Origin: Paraburkholderia sp. C35
Lineage (GTDB): Bacteria > Pseudomonadota > Gammaproteobacteria > Burkholderiales > Burkholderiaceae
Direction: 5' to 3'
Assembly (NCBI RefSeq): GCF_003121405.1
Contig: NZ_QBUY01000015.1
Location: forward strand, 1-64,000
Length of the DNA stretch: 64,000 nt
The translations under genes and the position numbers were made by a program. Shown here piece by piece: positions 25,363 through 35,772 of this stretch (its first letter is position 1; the number at the start of each line of letters is the position of its first letter). The notes under the pieces were generated by a model, which did not search any database, was not told where the DNA came from, and saw only the letters and a list, made by a program, of their open reading frames with translations.

Positions 25363-25746
25363 TCAGTCGCCGTTCTGCTCGCGGTCGCGGCTCTTGCGCA
25401 AGGCCTTCTCCTCGATGCCCGACAAGCCTTCGCGGCGCTCGAGTTCGGCGAGCACGTCAGCGGGATTCAGGTCGAAGTGCGACAGCATCACGAGGCAATG
25501 AAACCACAGATCGGCCACTTCGCCGACCAGCGCCTTGCGCTCCGCGCCCAGGCGCACGTCCTTCGCGGCCAGCACGACTTCCGTGGCTTCCTCGCCGATC
25601 TTCTTCAGCACCGCGTCATCGCCCTTGTGGAACAGGCGCGATACGTACGAAGTCTCGGGATCGCCGCCCTTGCGGCTGTCGATCACGGCCGCGAGGCGCC
25701 GCAGCGTATCGTTGGTCGAGTTGGTCGATTGCGAATCTTGCGTCAT
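25363..25746 (-). CDS. hisE: Phosphoribosyl-ATP pyrophosphatase
   Basis: 127 residues. Second step of histidine synthesis: hydrolyses PR-ATP to PR-AMP and pyrophosphate. The all-alpha MazG-like fold is seen in [50 protein letters not shown] and [18 protein letters not shown], with the metal-binding EExxE/ExxD residues. The ATG overlaps the hisI stop as ATGA, so the two are translationally coupled but not fused as in enterobacteria. Confidence 0.95.
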   Translation of the reverse strand: MTQDSQSTNSTNDTLRRLAAVIDSRKGGDPETSYVSRLFHKGDDAVLKKIGEEATEVVLAAKDVRLGAERKALVGEVADLWFHCLVMLSHFDLNPADVLAELERREGLSGIEEKALRKSRDREQNGD

Positions 25747-26153
25747 TTGTAGATATGTTCGGGGTCTTTCAGCACGGGATCGACGGCAACCCAGTTGCCG
25801 GAATCGGTCGAGCCTTCGAATTTCTGGAAAAAGCACGAATGCCGGCCGGTGTGGCACGCGATGCCGGACACCTGCTCGACCTTCAGCAGCACGACGTCTT
25901 CGTCGCAATCGAGCCGCACTTCATGCACATGCTGCACGTGGCCCGATTCCTCGCCCTTGAACCACAGGCGCTGGCGCGAGCGCGAGAAGTACACCGCGCG
26001 GCCCGTTTCGATCGTCTTCGACAGTGCTTCGCGGTTCATCCACGCGAACATCAGCACGTCGTTGGTCGATGCTTCCTGCGCGATCACGGGCACGAGGCCG
26101 TTCGCGTCCCACTTCACCTTGTCGAGCCAGCCGACTTCAGACGGATTGACCAC
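25743..26153 (-). CDS. hisI: Phosphoribosyl-AMP cyclohydrolase
   Basis: 136 residues. Third step of histidine synthesis, opening the adenine ring of PR-AMP. Conserved metal residues appear in [30 protein letters not shown] (Cys-Asp-x-Asp and the C-x6-C zinc ligands) and [13 protein letters not shown] is the family N-terminal motif. It starts with GTG at 26153, with GAGG from the end of hisF as ribosome binding site and one base between genes. Confidence 0.95.
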   Translation of the reverse strand: MVNPSEVGWLDKVKWDANGLVPVIAQEASTNDVLMFAWMNREALSKTIETGRAVYFSRSRQRLWFKGEESGHVQHVHEVRLDCDEDVVLLKVEQVSGIACHTGRHSCFFQKFEGSTDSGNWVAVDPVLKDPEHIYK

Positions 26154-26154
26154 G

Positions 26155-26928
26155 TTACAACCTCACCGAGATGCCCTGATCGGCCATGAAGCGCTTGCAC
26201 TCGCCGACCGTGTGCTCACCATAGTGGAAGATGCTTGCAGCCAGCACGGCGTCCGCACGGCCATCCGTGATGCCATCGGCCAGGTGCTGCAACGAACCGA
26301 CGCCGCCCGACGCGATCACGGGAATCGGCACGGCATCCGACACCGCACGCGTGAGCGCAATGTCGAACCCGCTCTTCGTGCCGTCGCGGTCCATGCTGGT
26401 CAGCAGGATTTCACCGGCACCGAGTTCGGCCATCTTGCGCGCCCATTCGACGGCATCCAGCCCTGTGTTCTTGCGTCCGCCATGCGTGAAGACTTCCCAG
26501 CGCGGCGCTTCGCCCTCGGCGGATACGCGCTTCGCATCGATCGCGACGACAATGCATTGCGAGCCGTATTTGTCGGTCGAATCACGCACCAGTTGCGGAT
26601 TCGCCACCGCCGACGAATTCATGCTGACCTTGTCCGCGCCCGCGTTCAAGAGGCGCCGCACGTCTTCGACCGCGCGCACGCCGCCGCCGACCGTCAGCGG
26701 AATGAACACCTGCGAAGCCACCGCTTCGATGATGGGGAGAATCAGATCGCGCTGATCGGACGTAGCGGTGATGTCGAGGAACGTGAGTTCGTCGGCGCCC
26801 TGCTCGTCGTAGCGGCGCGCGATTTCGACGGGATCGCCCGCGTCGCGCAGTTCGACGAAGTTGACGCCCTTGACCACGCGGCCAGCCGTGACGTCCAGAC
26901 AGGGAATGATGCGTTTAGCTAAAGCCAT
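26155..26928 (-). CDS. hisF: Imidazole glycerol phosphate synthase, cyclase subunit
   Basis: 257 residues, a TIM barrel. Catalytic Asp is in [19 protein letters not shown] and the second in [14 protein letters not shown]. HisF receives ammonia from HisH and converts PRFAR to imidazole glycerol phosphate and AICAR. Phosphate-binding loops [11 protein letters not shown] and ASGGVGS are present. Follows hisA after about 150 bases, upstream of hisI. Confidence 0.97.
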   Translation of the reverse strand: MALAKRIIPCLDVTAGRVVKGVNFVELRDAGDPVEIARRYDEQGADELTFLDITATSDQRDLILPIIEAVASQVFIPLTVGGGVRAVEDVRRLLNAGADKVSMNSSAVANPQLVRDSTDKYGSQCIVVAIDAKRVSAEGEAPRWEVFTHGGRKNTGLDAVEWARKMAELGAGEILLTSMDRDGTKSGFDIALTRAVSDAVPIPVIASGGVGSLQHLADGITDGRADAVLAASIFHYGEHTVGECKRFMADQGISVRL

Positions 26929-27081
26929 GATCTTGCCAAGTTCTTGCCAATACCGCTGGTGAGGCCGCTCGCCCGTGCGTCATGGGTGGGAGAACGGCGC
27001 AGGGCCGGCACGCCGGATGCCGCGCAAGGCGCGCGCCTGAGCTAAACGTCAGCGGCGCGCCATGCGCAGACCAACCGATGC

Positions 27082-27834
27082 TCAGGCGTCGTCGGATTCG
27101 CGCAAGCGGTCCGCGTGCGTTTGCGCCGCGGCAAAGTCGAGGTCGCCCGAATAGATCGCGCGGCCACAGATCACGCCTTCGATCCCTTCGTTTTCCACTT
27201 CGCACAGCGCTTCGATATCGCCCATGTTCGACAGGCCACCGCTCGCGATCACGGGAATCTTCATCGAGCGCGCGAGGCGTACCGTCGCTTCGATGTTGAT
27301 GCCCTGAAGCATGCCGTCGCGGCCGATGTCCGTGTAGATGATCGACTCGCAGCCGTAGTCCTCGAACTTGCGCGCGAGATCCACCACTTCGTGGCCGGTC
27401 CGCTTGCTCCAGCCGTCGGTGGCGACCTTGCCGTCCTTCGCGTCGAGGCCGACGATGATATGGCCGCCGAACGCCGTGCACGCTTCGAGCAGGAAGCCCG
27501 GGTTTTTCACCGCCGCCGTGCCGATGATCACGTATTCGAGGCCGTCATCCAGATAGCGTTCGATCGTGTTCAGATCGCGGATACCGCCGCCCAGCTGCAC
27601 GGGGATCTCGCCGCCCACTTCTTCGATGATCGCGCGAATCGCTTCTTCGTTCTTCGGCTTGCCGGCGAACGCGCCATTCAGGTCGACGAGGTGCAGGCGA
27701 CGCGCGCCGCGGTCGACCCAATGTCGGGCCATTACCGCCGGTTCCTCGTGGAAAATCGTCGCCTGGTCCATATCGCCTTGTTTGAGGCGTACACACTGAC
27801 CGTCTTTCAGGTCGATGGCGGGGATCAGCAGCAT
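27082..27834 (-). CDS. hisA: Phosphoribosylformimino-5-aminoimidazole carboxamide ribotide isomerase
   Basis: 250 residues, TIM barrel related to His[23 protein letters not shown] contains the catalytic Asp, [14 protein letters not shown] the second. Phosphate sites [10 protein letters not shown] and ASGGLSN are clear. It isomerises ProFAR to PRFAR, the HisF-HisH substrate. The frame is open 50 codons further upstream, but those residues are not family-like; start 27834 is standard. Confidence 0.97.
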   Translation of the reverse strand: MLLIPAIDLKDGQCVRLKQGDMDQATIFHEEPAVMARHWVDRGARRLHLVDLNGAFAGKPKNEEAIRAIIEEVGGEIPVQLGGGIRDLNTIERYLDDGLEYVIIGTAAVKNPGFLLEACTAFGGHIIVGLDAKDGKVATDGWSKRTGHEVVDLARKFEDYGCESIIYTDIGRDGMLQGINIEATVRLARSMKIPVIASGGLSNMGDIEALCEVENEGIEGVICGRAIYSGDLDFAAAQTHADRLRESDDA

Positions 27835-28032
27835 AGCAATCGGGTGTTGTCTGGGAGAAAAGTTGAAGTTCGGCTGGCGGGAAATCCGGCTGCGGCCCGC
27901 GCCAGGCCGTTCCGCTAGTTTAGTACATGTCTTTCGGCGACCTTGCCAATGGGCTTCGGGTGCGCATGCACCTGAATGAGGCAACAGGACGGGACGGAGA
28001 ACATGGACGCTTAGAGACGCTGACGAAAAAGA

Positions 28033-28674
28033 TCAGGGATTCCAGTGCACGAAGTTGCGATACACGCGCAGGCCCGCGTCGGCGCTCTTTTCCGGATGGA
28101 ATTGGGTCGCGAAAATGTTATCCCGCGCCACCGCCGAGGTAAAGGGCACACCGTACACGGTTTCACCCGAGGTATGTGCAGCGTTTTCCGGCACGACGTA
28201 ATAGCTGTGCACGAAATAGAAGAACGCGTTGTCCGCGACGCCATCCCACAGCGGGTGAGCCTGCGCCTGACGCACGCGGTTCCAGCCCATCTGCGGGACC
28301 TTGAAGCGCGAGCCGTCGTCCTGCAACTGGCCTTCGAGATCGAAGCGCACCACCTTGCCGGGCAACAGGCCGAGGCCGTTCGTGTCGCCTTCCGCGCTCC
28401 AGTCGAACAGCATCTGCTCGCCGACGCACACGCCCATCAGCGGCTTCATGCGCGATGCTTCAATCACCGCTTCCTGCAAGCCGGATTCACCGAGCGAACG
28501 CATGCAGTCGGGCATCGCGCCCTGTCCGGGCAGCACCACGCGGTCTGCCGCACGAATGGCTTCGGGCTTGTCGACGATCGCCACGTCCGCTTCCGGCGCA
28601 GCTTTCTTCAACGCCTGGGCGACCGAACGCAGGTTGCCCATTCCGTAATCCACAATCGCAATCGAAGTTTTCAT
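28033..28674 (-). CDS. hisH: Imidazole glycerol phosphate synthase, glutaminase subunit
   Basis: 213 residues, class I glutamine amidotransferase. The nucleophile Cys is in [14 protein letters not shown], and the catalytic His-x-Glu in [27 protein letters not shown] and [12 protein letters not shown] are family motifs. It generates ammonia for HisF. The ATG overlaps the marC stop by four bases. A roughly 200-base gap separates it from hisA. Confidence 0.97.
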   Translation of the reverse strand: MKTSIAIVDYGMGNLRSVAQALKKAAPEADVAIVDKPEAIRAADRVVLPGQGAMPDCMRSLGESGLQEAVIEASRMKPLMGVCVGEQMLFDWSAEGDTNGLGLLPGKVVRFDLEGQLQDDGSRFKVPQMGWNRVRQAQAHPLWDGVADNAFFYFVHSYYVVPENAAHTSGETVYGVPFTSAVARDNIFATQFHPEKSADAGLRVYRNFVHWNP

Positions 28675-29291
28675 TTCAAGTTAGGCAGCAACGCCTTCAA
28701 TCCGTTGACGATGAACTCCACCGCCAGCGCCGACAACATCAAACCCATCAACCGCGTGCCGATGTTGATTCCCGTCCGACCGACCCAGCGGGCAATCGGT
28801 TCAGCAAGACTCAACGACCCGAAGCAGAGCGCTGCAATCACAGCACCAATAGCGATCAGACTAATCCGGTCGTACCAGTGAGGATAGCTGGCCGAATAGA
28901 CTAGGACAGTACTGATAGAGCCCGGTCCCGTCAGCAGCGGAATCGCCAGCGGCACGACAGCGATGTTGTCCTTCATCTCGGCTTCGTGCCGTTCCTCGGG
29001 CGTCGAGCGTGCGTTACCGACCTGCGCATTCAGCATGCTGATCGACATCAGCAGCATGATGATGCCGCCGCCGACTTCGAGCGCACCGATCGAAATGCCG
29101 AAAAAACGGATGATCTGCTGTCCGATCAGCGTCGACACCGCGATCACGCAGAACACCGAAATGGATGCGACACGGATCGTGCGCCGCTGTTCAGCGGACG
29201 ACTGCTGCGACGTCAGGCTCAGAAAGAACGGTATCGCGCCCACCGGGTTGATCAACGCCAGCAGCGAAATAAACGACTTGATGATGTCCAT
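28671..29291 (-). CDS. marC: MarC family integral membrane protein
   Basis: 206 residues with six hydrophobic segments. Family motifs are [18 protein letters not shown] at the N-terminus, repeated in reverse topology as [19 protein letters not shown]. MarC proteins were once linked to multidrug resistance, a link later withdrawn; some relatives are proposed amino acid exporters (NAAT family). It is inserted between hisB and hisH and overlaps hisH by four bases, so it is made with the histidine enzymes. Confidence 0.92.
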   Translation of the reverse strand: MDIIKSFISLLALINPVGAIPFFLSLTSQQSSAEQRRTIRVASISVFCVIAVSTLIGQQIIRFFGISIGALEVGGGIIMLLMSISMLNAQVGNARSTPEERHEAEMKDNIAVVPLAIPLLTGPGSISTVLVYSASYPHWYDRISLIAIGAVIAALCFGSLSLAEPIARWVGRTGINIGTRLMGLMLSALAVEFIVNGLKALLPNLK

Positions 29292-29333
29292 CTCAAGCCG
29301 GCCGCGCGATGCGCGCCGGTTCCGTTGGGTCGC

Positions 29334-29921
29334 TTAGAGGCTGCCTTTGGTCGACGGAATCTGCCCCGCCGCGCGCTCGTCCAGTTCGACGGCCATGCGG
29401 ATTGCACGGCCGAACGCCTTGAACACCGTTTCCATCTGATGATGCGCGTTCAGGCCACGCAGGTTGTCGATATGCAGCGTCACGCCTGCATGGTTCACGA
29501 AACCGCGGAAAAATTCGATGGAGAGATCGACGTCGAACGTGCCGATGCGTGCGCGCGTGAACGGCACATGGAATTCGAGGCCCGGACGGCCGGAAAAGTC
29601 GATCACGACGCGCGACAGCGCTTCGTCGAGCGGCACGTACGAATGACCGTAACGGCGAATGCCCTTCTTGTCGCCGACTGCCTTTGCGATAGCCTGACCG
29701 AGCGTGATGCCGACGTCTTCGACGGTATGGTGATCGTCGATCTGCGTATCGCCATGCGCTTCGATGTCCAGATCGATCAGCCCGTGACGGGCGATCTGAT
29801 CAAGCATGTGATCAAGAAACGGCACACCCGTAGCCAGCCTTTGCTGACCGGTGCCGTCCAGATTGATCTTCACACGGATCTGCGTTTCGCTGGTGTTGCG
29901 AACGACTTCCGCAAGGCGCAT
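29334..29921 (-). CDS. hisB: Imidazoleglycerol-phosphate dehydratase
   Basis: 195 residues, monofunctional; the phosphatase domain found in the E. coli HisB fusion is absent, so histidinol-phosphate phosphatase must be encoded elsewhere. Two Mn-binding repeats are visible: [16 protein letters not shown] and [16 protein letters not shown]. Also [13 protein letters not shown] and [28 protein letters not shown]. Fifty-one bases after hisC. Confidence 0.97.
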   Translation of the reverse strand: MRLAEVVRNTSETQIRVKINLDGTGQQRLATGVPFLDHMLDQIARHGLIDLDIEAHGDTQIDDHHTVEDVGITLGQAIAKAVGDKKGIRRYGHSYVPLDEALSRVVIDFSGRPGLEFHVPFTRARIGTFDVDLSIEFFRGFVNHAGVTLHIDNLRGLNAHHQMETVFKAFGRAIRMAVELDERAAGQIPSTKGSL

Positions 29922-29972
29922 GGCAATTCCTCGAATCTGACTTAAAAAGTGGGGGTTGTGAATGGTGCTGAA

Positions 29973-31043
29973 TCAGTTCAGCACGAGTTTCAGTGCGGCG
30001 AGCATTTGCGCGTTCTCTTCCGGCGAACCGACCGTCAAACGCACGCAATTCGCGAGCAATGGGTGCATTTTACTCACGTTTTTGATCAAAACCCGCGATG
30101 TGAGCAGGGTTTCGAACGTCGCCGATGCATCGGGCACACGCACGAGCAGGAAATTACCGGCGCTCGGGAACACTTCTGCGCCCGGCAGCGCGGCCACTGC
30201 TGCGGCCAGTTTCGCGCGTTCGTCGCGCAATTGCGCGGCCTGGGCGTCGAGCACGTCGATACGATCGAGCAGGAAATCGGCCGTTGCCTGCGTCAGCACG
30301 TTGATGTTGTACGGCGGACGCACCTTGTCGAATTCGTTGATCCATTCCGTGCGGCCCGCCATGTAGCCGAGGCGGATACCCGCGAGACCCAGCTTCGACA
30401 CCGTACGCATCACGACGACATTGTCGAACTCGCCCGCGCGCGGCATCCAGCTTTGCTGTGCGAACGGCTGATACGCTTCGTCGATCACGACAAGGCTGCT
30501 GCTCGCGGTCGCGATGATGCGCTCCATGTCGGCCGTATCGAACAGCGTGCCCGTCGGGTTATTCGGAAACGCGAGATAGACGACCGCCGGCTTGTGTTCC
30601 GCAATCGCTGCGAGCATCGCGTCCACGTCCAGCGTGAAATCCGCCTTCAGCGGCACGCCGACGAATTCCATGTTCGCGAGCTTCGCGGACATCGCGTACA
30701 TCACGAAGCCCGGCACAGGCGCCAGCACCTTCGCGCCCGGCGTCGCGCACGCCATCGAGATCATGCTGATCAGTGCGTCCGAGCCGTTGCCGAGCAGCAC
30801 TTCGCAGTTCGCCGGCACGTTCATCACGCGCTTGAGCTTGTCGAGCAGCGCCTGCGGACGCGGCGCCGGATAGCGGTTCAGCGCGACGCCCGCCAGATGC
30901 TCGCCGAGTTCCGCAGCCAGCGCTTCGGGCAGCGGAAACGGGTTCTCCATTGCATCGAGCTTTACGAGGCCGGTTGCGTCGGCAACGGGGTAGCTCGTCA
31001 TCGCGAGCACGTCGCGGCGGATGATGTCTTGAGGTGTCGTCAT
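29973..31043 (-). CDS. hisC: Histidinol-phosphate aminotransferase
   Basis: 356 residues, fold-type I PLP enzyme. The PLP lysine is in [26 protein letters not shown]-type loop appears as [11 protein letters not shown] and the Asp-Tyr contact as [11 protein letters not shown]. It transaminates imidazole acetol phosphate with glutamate. It lies about 150 bases after hisD; that gap carries a GC-rich hairpin. Confidence 0.95.
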   Translation of the reverse strand: MTTPQDIIRRDVLAMTSYPVADATGLVKLDAMENPFPLPEALAAELGEHLAGVALNRYPAPRPQALLDKLKRVMNVPANCEVLLGNGSDALISMISMACATPGAKVLAPVPGFVMYAMSAKLANMEFVGVPLKADFTLDVDAMLAAIAEHKPAVVYLAFPNNPTGTLFDTADMERIIATASSSLVVIDEAYQPFAQQSWMPRAGEFDNVVVMRTVSKLGLAGIRLGYMAGRTEWINEFDKVRPPYNINVLTQATADFLLDRIDVLDAQAAQLRDERAKLAAAVAALPGAEVFPSAGNFLLVRVPDASATFETLLTSRVLIKNVSKMHPLLANCVRLTVGSPEENAQMLAALKLVLN

Positions 31044-31085
31044 GGCCTGGAGTGCGTCCGCCTTCTGTCAGGCAGAAGCGCAATA

Positions 31086-31107
31086 GGGGCGGCCGTGCGG
31101 CCGTCCC
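31086..31107 (-). other. GC-rich hairpin between hisD and hisC
   Basis: GGGGCGGCCG (31086-31095) pairs with CGGCCGTCCC (31098-31107) with one G-U pair and a two-base spacer in the paired form. No T run follows on the minus strand, so it is more likely a stability or processing element than a terminator. Confidence 0.45.
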
Positions 31108-31195
31108 GGGTTGATTTCTCTGTTTTCGTCGATCCGGAAGCCGTCTCGAATTCAGCGCGGATCTTGTCCGCGTGAAACGGCTATCCGCCGCAAGG

Positions 31196-32518
31196 TCAGC
31201 CCGTGTGCTTCATCCGGTATTCTGCGCTGCGCGCATGCGCCTGCAGACCTTCGCCATAAGCGAGTTCGGCGGCAATTTCACCGAGCGTCTGCGCGCCGTC
31301 CGCGCTCACTTCGATCAGGCTCGAGCGCTTGAAGAAATCATAGACGCCGAGCGGCGACGAAAAACGTGCGGTACGAGACGTAGGCAGCACGTGATTCGGC
31401 CCGGCGCAGTAATCGCCGAGACTTTCGCTTGTGTAGCGGCCAAGGAAAATCGCGCCTGCGTGACGGATCTGCTGCGACCACTGCTGCGGCTCCAGCGCGG
31501 AAATTTCGAGGTGCTCGGGCGCGATGTCGTTGGCGATTGCGCACGCTTCGGCCATGTCGCGCACCTTGACGAGCGCGCCGCGGCCTTCGAGCGACGCCTG
31601 GATCACGTCGCGGCGCGGCATCGACGGCAGCAGTTCGTTGATCGCGTCATGCACGCGCGCGATGAAGCCGTCGTCCGGACACAGCAAGATGGATTGCGCG
31701 AGTTCATCGTGCTCGGCTTGCGAGAACAGATCCATCGCCACCCAGCGCGGATCGGTCGTGCCGTCGCACAGCACGAGAATTTCCGACGGCCCGGCAATCA
31801 TGTCGATGCCGACCGTGCCGAACACGCGACGCTTCGCCGAAGCCACATACGCATTGCCCGGCCCGCAAATCTTGTCGACAGCGGGAATGCTCTGCGTGCC
31901 ATACGCGAGCGCGCCAACTGCCTGCGCGCCGCCAATCGTGAACACGCGATCGACGCCACCCAGCAGCGCCGCTGCCAGCACCAGCGGGTTCTTCACGCCG
32001 TCCGGCGTCGGCACGACCATGACGATTTCACGCACACCGGCCACACGCGCCGGAATCGCGTTCATCAGCACCGACGACGGATACGCCGCTTTGCCGCCCG
32101 GCACATAGATGCCCGCGCGATCGAGCGGCGTCACCTTCTGGCCGAGCACGGTGCCATCGGCTTCCGTGTACTGCCAGCTATGGCTGCCACATTCGATCTT
32201 CTGCTTCTCGTGATAGCCGCGCACGCGCGCCGCTGCCGCTTCGAGCGCCGCGCGGCGCTTCGGCTCCAGCCCTTCCAGCGCAGCTTCGAGTTCCGACATC
32301 GGCAGTTCGAGCGCGGCCACGCTACTGGCGCTCAGGCGGTCGAAACGGTTCGTGTAGTCGAGCACGGCAGCATCGCCGCGCGCCTTCACGTCGGCCAGAA
32401 TCTGCGCGACCGAGCGTTCGATCGCTTCGTCTTCGCTCGCCTCGAACGCGAGCACCGCATGCAGCGACTTGCGGAAATCTTCAGTGCTGGAATCGAGTTT
32501 GCGAATCTTGATAGACAT
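31196..32518 (-). CDS. hisD: Histidinol dehydrogenase
   Basis: 440 residues. Zinc-dependent NAD enzyme doing the last two oxidations to histidine. Family motifs: [80 protein letters not shown] with the metal and base residues, and HLEI...[26 protein letters not shown]. Length matches. Lies 54 bases after hisG. Confidence 0.97.
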   Translation of the reverse strand: MSIKIRKLDSSTEDFRKSLHAVLAFEASEDEAIERSVAQILADVKARGDAAVLDYTNRFDRLSASSVAALELPMSELEAALEGLEPKRRAALEAAAARVRGYHEKQKIECGSHSWQYTEADGTVLGQKVTPLDRAGIYVPGGKAAYPSSVLMNAIPARVAGVREIVMVVPTPDGVKNPLVLAAALLGGVDRVFTIGGAQAVGALAYGTQSIPAVDKICGPGNAYVASAKRRVFGTVGIDMIAGPSEILVLCDGTTDPRWVAMDLFSQAEHDELAQSILLCPDDGFIARVHDAINELLPSMPRRDVIQASLEGRGALVKVRDMAEACAIANDIAPEHLEISALEPQQWSQQIRHAGAIFLGRYTSESLGDYCAGPNHVLPTSRTARFSSPLGVYDFFKRSSLIEVSADGAQTLGEIAAELAYGEGLQAHARSAEYRMKHTG

Positions 32519-32572
32519 GCTGGTATCCGTTTCGATAAGGCGCGCGAGTCAGACCTGAGTGTGAACCGTGCG

Positions 32573-33271
32573 TCAGGCCGCTGCGTCGGTACGTTGCGAC
32601 GCGCGTTCGAACGCGTCGAGAATGGGTGCCAGCGCGGCACGCTTCAGCTTCAGCGCCGCCTGGTTCACCACGAGGCGCGACGAGATCTGCATGATCTCTT
32701 CCACCTCGACGAGATTGTTGGCGCGCAGCGTGCCACCCGAGCTGACCAGGTCGACGATCGCGTCGGCCAGGCCCACGAGCGGCGCGAGTTCCATCGATCC
32801 ATACAGCTTGATCAGATCGACGTGCACGCCTTTCGATGCGAAATGCTCGCGCGCCGTCTGCACGTACTTCGTCGCGACGCGCAGACGCGCGCCCTGGCGC
32901 ACCGCGCTCGCGTAATCGAAGCCCGCCGCCACGGCCACCGACATCCGGCAACGCGCGATATCGAGATCGATCGGCTGATACAGGCCGCTCCCGCCGTGCT
33001 CGATCAGCACGTCCTTGCCCGCGACGCCGAAATCGGCCGCACCGTATTCGACGTAGGTCGGCACATCCGTCGCGCGCACGACGATCACGCGCACGTTCGG
33101 GTCATTGGTCGGCAGGATCAGCTTGCGCGACGTTTCCGGGTCTTCCGTCACTTCGATGCCCGCTGCCGCGAGCAGCGGCACCGTTTCCTCGAAGATACGC
33201 CCCTTCGACAACGCGAGCGTCAGCGGCTTGCTGGCCGCTGGCGACGACGACGTTTGCGGCAATTCGCTCAT
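32573..33271 (-). CDS. hisG: ATP phosphoribosyltransferase, short form
   Basis: 232 residues. First enzyme of histidine synthesis, joining ATP and [48 protein letters not shown] and the PRPP loop [18 protein letters not shown] are typical. The C-terminal regulatory domain of long HisG is missing, which is the HisG-S form that needs HisZ as partner; hisZ is not in this window. The ATG overlaps the murA stop as ATGA. Confidence 0.96.
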   Translation of the reverse strand: MSELPQTSSSPAASKPLTLALSKGRIFEETVPLLAAAGIEVTEDPETSRKLILPTNDPNVRVIVVRATDVPTYVEYGAADFGVAGKDVLIEHGGSGLYQPIDLDIARCRMSVAVAAGFDYASAVRQGARLRVATKYVQTAREHFASKGVHVDLIKLYGSMELAPLVGLADAIVDLVSSGGTLRANNLVEVEEIMQISSRLVVNQAALKLKRAALAPILDAFERASQRTDAAA

Positions 33272-34530
33272 GCCTGATTACCCTTGATGCGGCGCACGTT
33301 CGCGCCGACTGCCGTGAGTTTCGATTCCATCCGGTCGTAGCCGCGATCGAGGTGATAGATACGGTCGATCAGCGTTTCGCCGTCGGCGCACAGACCCGCG
33401 ATCACGAGACTCGCCGACGCGCGCAGATCGGTTGCCATCACCTTCGCGCCCGACAGCTTCTCGACGCCGTTCACCAGCGCCGTCTTGCCGTCGATCGTGA
33501 TGCTCGCGCCGAGACGGTTCAGTTCCTGCACGTGCATGAAGCGGTTTTCGAAGATCGTTTCGACCACTTGCGACGTGCCGTCAGCCAGCGTGTTGAGCGC
33601 CATGAACTGCGCCTGCATGTCGGTCGGGAACGCCGGGTATTCCGACGTGCGGAACGACACAGCCTTCGGACGCTGGTTCATGCGCACGCGCATCCAGTCG
33701 TCACCTTCTTCGATCGTCACGCCCGCTTCGCGCAGCTTGTCGGTCACGGCTTCGAGAATCTGCGGACGCACATGGCGCAACGTCACATCGCCGCCCGCCG
33801 CCGCAACCGCGCACAGGAACGTGCCCGCTTCGATACGATCCGGCACGACTGTGTGCTTCGCGCCGTGCAGCTTGTCGACGCCCTGAATCACGAGACGATC
33901 CGTACCGATACCGTCGATCTTCGCGCCCATCGACACCAGCAGATTGGCCAGATCACCCACTTCCGGCTCGCGCGCGGCGTTTTCGATGACCGTTTCGCCT
34001 TCCGCCAGCACAGCCGCCATCAGCAGGTTTTCGGTGCCCGTGACGGTGATCATGTCGGTGATGATGCGCGCGCCCTTCAGACGCTTCGCGCGCGCTTCGA
34101 TAAAGCCGTGCTCGATGTTGATCTCGGCGCCCATCGCCTGCAGGCCCTTGATGTGCTGATCCACCGGACGCGCACCGATCGCGCAGCCGCCCGGCAACGA
34201 CACCTTCGCCTCGCCGAAACGCGCGACGAGCGGGCCGAGCACGAGAATCGACGCGCGCATCGTCTTCACAAGTTCGTACGGCGCGACGAGGTTATCGACC
34301 TTCGACGCGTCGAGCATCACCTTGCCGTCCGCGCTTTCCGTGCGCACGCCCATCTGGCCGAGCAGCTTGAGCGTGGTGCGCACGTCCTGCAGATCGGGCA
34401 CGTTATCCAGGTGCACCGGCTCCGCGCTCAACAAGCCCGCACAAAGAATCGGCAGCGCCGCATTCTTCGCACCCGAAACAACGATCTCACCAGCGAGCTT
34501 TTGCCCGCCTTCAATCACGAGTTTGTCCAT
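33268..34530 (-). CDS. murA: UDP-N-acetylglucosamine 1-carboxyvinyltransferase
   Basis: 420 residues. First committed step of peptidoglycan synthesis, transferring enolpyruvate from PEP to UDP-GlcNAc. [34 protein letters not shown] is the classical N-terminus, and [19 protein letters not shown] contains the active-site Cys that binds PEP and fosfomycin. Start at 34530 is fixed by the family N-terminus; the frame stays open to 34632. It is translationally coupled to hisG, a known betaproteobacterial arrangement. Confidence 0.97.
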   Translation of the reverse strand: MDKLVIEGGQKLAGEIVVSGAKNAALPILCAGLLSAEPVHLDNVPDLQDVRTTLKLLGQMGVRTESADGKVMLDASKVDNLVAPYELVKTMRASILVLGPLVARFGEAKVSLPGGCAIGARPVDQHIKGLQAMGAEINIEHGFIEARAKRLKGARIITDMITVTGTENLLMAAVLAEGETVIENAAREPEVGDLANLLVSMGAKIDGIGTDRLVIQGVDKLHGAKHTVVPDRIEAGTFLCAVAAAGGDVTLRHVRPQILEAVTDKLREAGVTIEEGDDWMRVRMNQRPKAVSFRTSEYPAFPTDMQAQFMALNTLADGTSQVVETIFENRFMHVQELNRLGASITIDGKTALVNGVEKLSGAKVMATDLRASASLVIAGLCADGETLIDRIYHLDRGYDRMESKLTAVGANVRRIKGNQA

Positions 34531-34742
34531 GCCTGTTTGTTCCTGATCTGCCCGTCCGCCTGCGGGCGTCTTGTTGTGGGCGGTTGCTGCGGCGCCGTTC
34601 GCGGCGTCGCGATTCTCATGTGTAAGTCGCACTAATGTTCCAGCTAATTTGCAGCCACGTCTAAAGCTTATTGTGCAGCTTGTTGTTCCGCTCTTCCTGC
34701 AGCCAGGTTATCAAGCGCCGTCCTCCGACAGACAGCACGGTT

Positions 34743-34763
34743 TGCGCGTAGTCGCTACGCGCA
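34743..34763. other. Hairpin directly after bolA
   Basis: TGCGCGTAG-TCG-CTACGCGCA is a perfect 9-bp stem with a three-base loop, starting two bases beyond the bolA stop on the minus strand. There is no T run, so it may stabilise the upstream mRNA or cause pausing before murA rather than terminate. Confidence 0.5.
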
Positions 34764-34765
34764 GG

Positions 34766-35005
34766 TCAGGCGCTTTGCCATTCGGCCGGCGTCAGCGTTT
34801 TCATGCTGAGCGCGTGGATCTCTTCGCGCATGCGGTCGCCGAGCGCCGCGTACACGAGTTGATGTCGTTGAATCAGACGTTTGCCTTCGAAATTCGTCGA
34901 AACGATGGTCGCGAAGAAATGCTGGCCGTCGCCTTCCACTTCGAGATGCTCGCAAGGAAGGCCCGCCGCGATGTAGTTCTTGACCTGTTCAGGTGTGGGT
35001 AGCAT
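34766..35005 (-). CDS. BolA family protein
   Basis: 79 residues with the BolA fold: LPTPEQVKNYIAAGLPCEHLEVEGDGQHFFATIVSTNFEGKRLIQRHQLVYAALGDRMREEIHALSMKTLTPAEW. The conserved RHQLVYAAL helix and the C-terminal HALSMKTLTP with its invariant His are seen. Length and position before murA are like E. coli IbaG (YrbA), which works with monothiol glutaredoxins in Fe-S handling and affects the envelope. Start ATG at 35005, eleven bases after the upstream permease stop. Confidence 0.92.
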   Translation of the reverse strand: MLPTPEQVKNYIAAGLPCEHLEVEGDGQHFFATIVSTNFEGKRLIQRHQLVYAALGDRMREEIHALSMKTLTPAEWQSA

Positions 35006-35016
35006 GAATGGTGCTC

Positions 35017-35772
35017 CTAGTGACGCAGCTTGAAGCCGGTTGCGAGCATGCGCATCGCAATCACGGCCAGCACGACGAAGAAACCGGCGACGATCAGCAG
35101 GCTCCACAGCGGATTGATATCCGACATGCCGAAGAAGCCATAGCGAAAGCCGTCGATCATGTAGAAAAACGGATTGAGCCGCGAAATTTCGCGCCACACG
35201 GGCGGCAGCGTATGCGTCGAGTAGAACACGCCCGACAGGAACGTGAGCGGCATGATCAGAAAATTCTGGAACGCGGCGAGCTGGTCGAACTTCTCGGCCC
35301 AGATGCCGGCGATCACGCCGAGCGTGCCGAGAATCGCCGAACCGAGCACCGCGAACGCGATGATGAAAAGCGGCGCGGTGAAGCTCATCGGAATGAACCA
35401 GACGGTCACGATGAACACACCCAGCCCGACGCACAAGCCGCGCACGACGGCGGCCAGCACATACGCGCCGTACATTTCCCAGTGCGACAGCGGCGGCAGC
35501 AGCACGAACACGAGATTGCCCGTGATCTTCGATTGAATCAGCGACGACGAACTGTTCGCGAATGCATTCTGCAGCACGCTCATCATCACGAGGCCGGGCA
35601 CGAGGAAGCTCGTGTACAGCACGCCGGGATAGACCTGCACGTGATCGCGCAGCGCGTGGCCGAAGATCGTCAGATACAGCAACGCGGTGATAACGGGCGC
35701 GAGCACCGTCTGGAACGAGACCTTCCAGAAGCGCAGCAGCTCCTTGTAGAACAACGTACGGAAACCGCTCAT
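35017..35772 (-). CDS. ABC-2 type transporter permease, YadH-like
   Basis: 251 residues with six hydrophobic segments; FYKELLRFWKVSFQTVLAPVITALLYLTIFGHAL at the N-terminus and the FLSGVFYSTHTLPPVWREISRLNPFFYMIDGFRYGFFG segment are the ABC-2 permease signature. Pairs with the ATPase just upstream, whose stop it overlaps by four bases. Similar to E. coli YadH, substrate unknown; possibly envelope-related given mla and murA neighbours. Confidence 0.92.
   Translation of the reverse strand: MSGFRTLFYKELLRFWKVSFQTVLAPVITALLYLTIFGHALRDHVQVYPGVLYTSFLVPGLVMMSVLQNAFANSSSSLIQSKITGNLVFVLLPPLSHWEMYGAYVLAAVVRGLCVGLGVFIVTVWFIPMSFTAPLFIIAFAVLGSAILGTLGVIAGIWAEKFDQLAAFQNFLIMPLTFLSGVFYSTHTLPPVWREISRLNPFFYMIDGFRYGFFGMSDINPLWSLLIVAGFFVVLAVIAMRMLATGFKLRH

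Noticed and set aside
24666..26189. 507-codon plus-strand ORF across HIT, DUF4870, hisE and hisI genes
   Set aside because: Crosses several well-supported minus-strand genes and has no recognisable domain.
31172..33277. 701-codon plus-strand ORF opposite hisD and hisG
   Set aside because: Spans two real genes and their gap on the other strand, Arg/His-rich, no motif.
32836..34635. 599-codon plus-strand ORF opposite hisG and murA
   Set aside because: Same pattern of antisense shadow over conserved genes.
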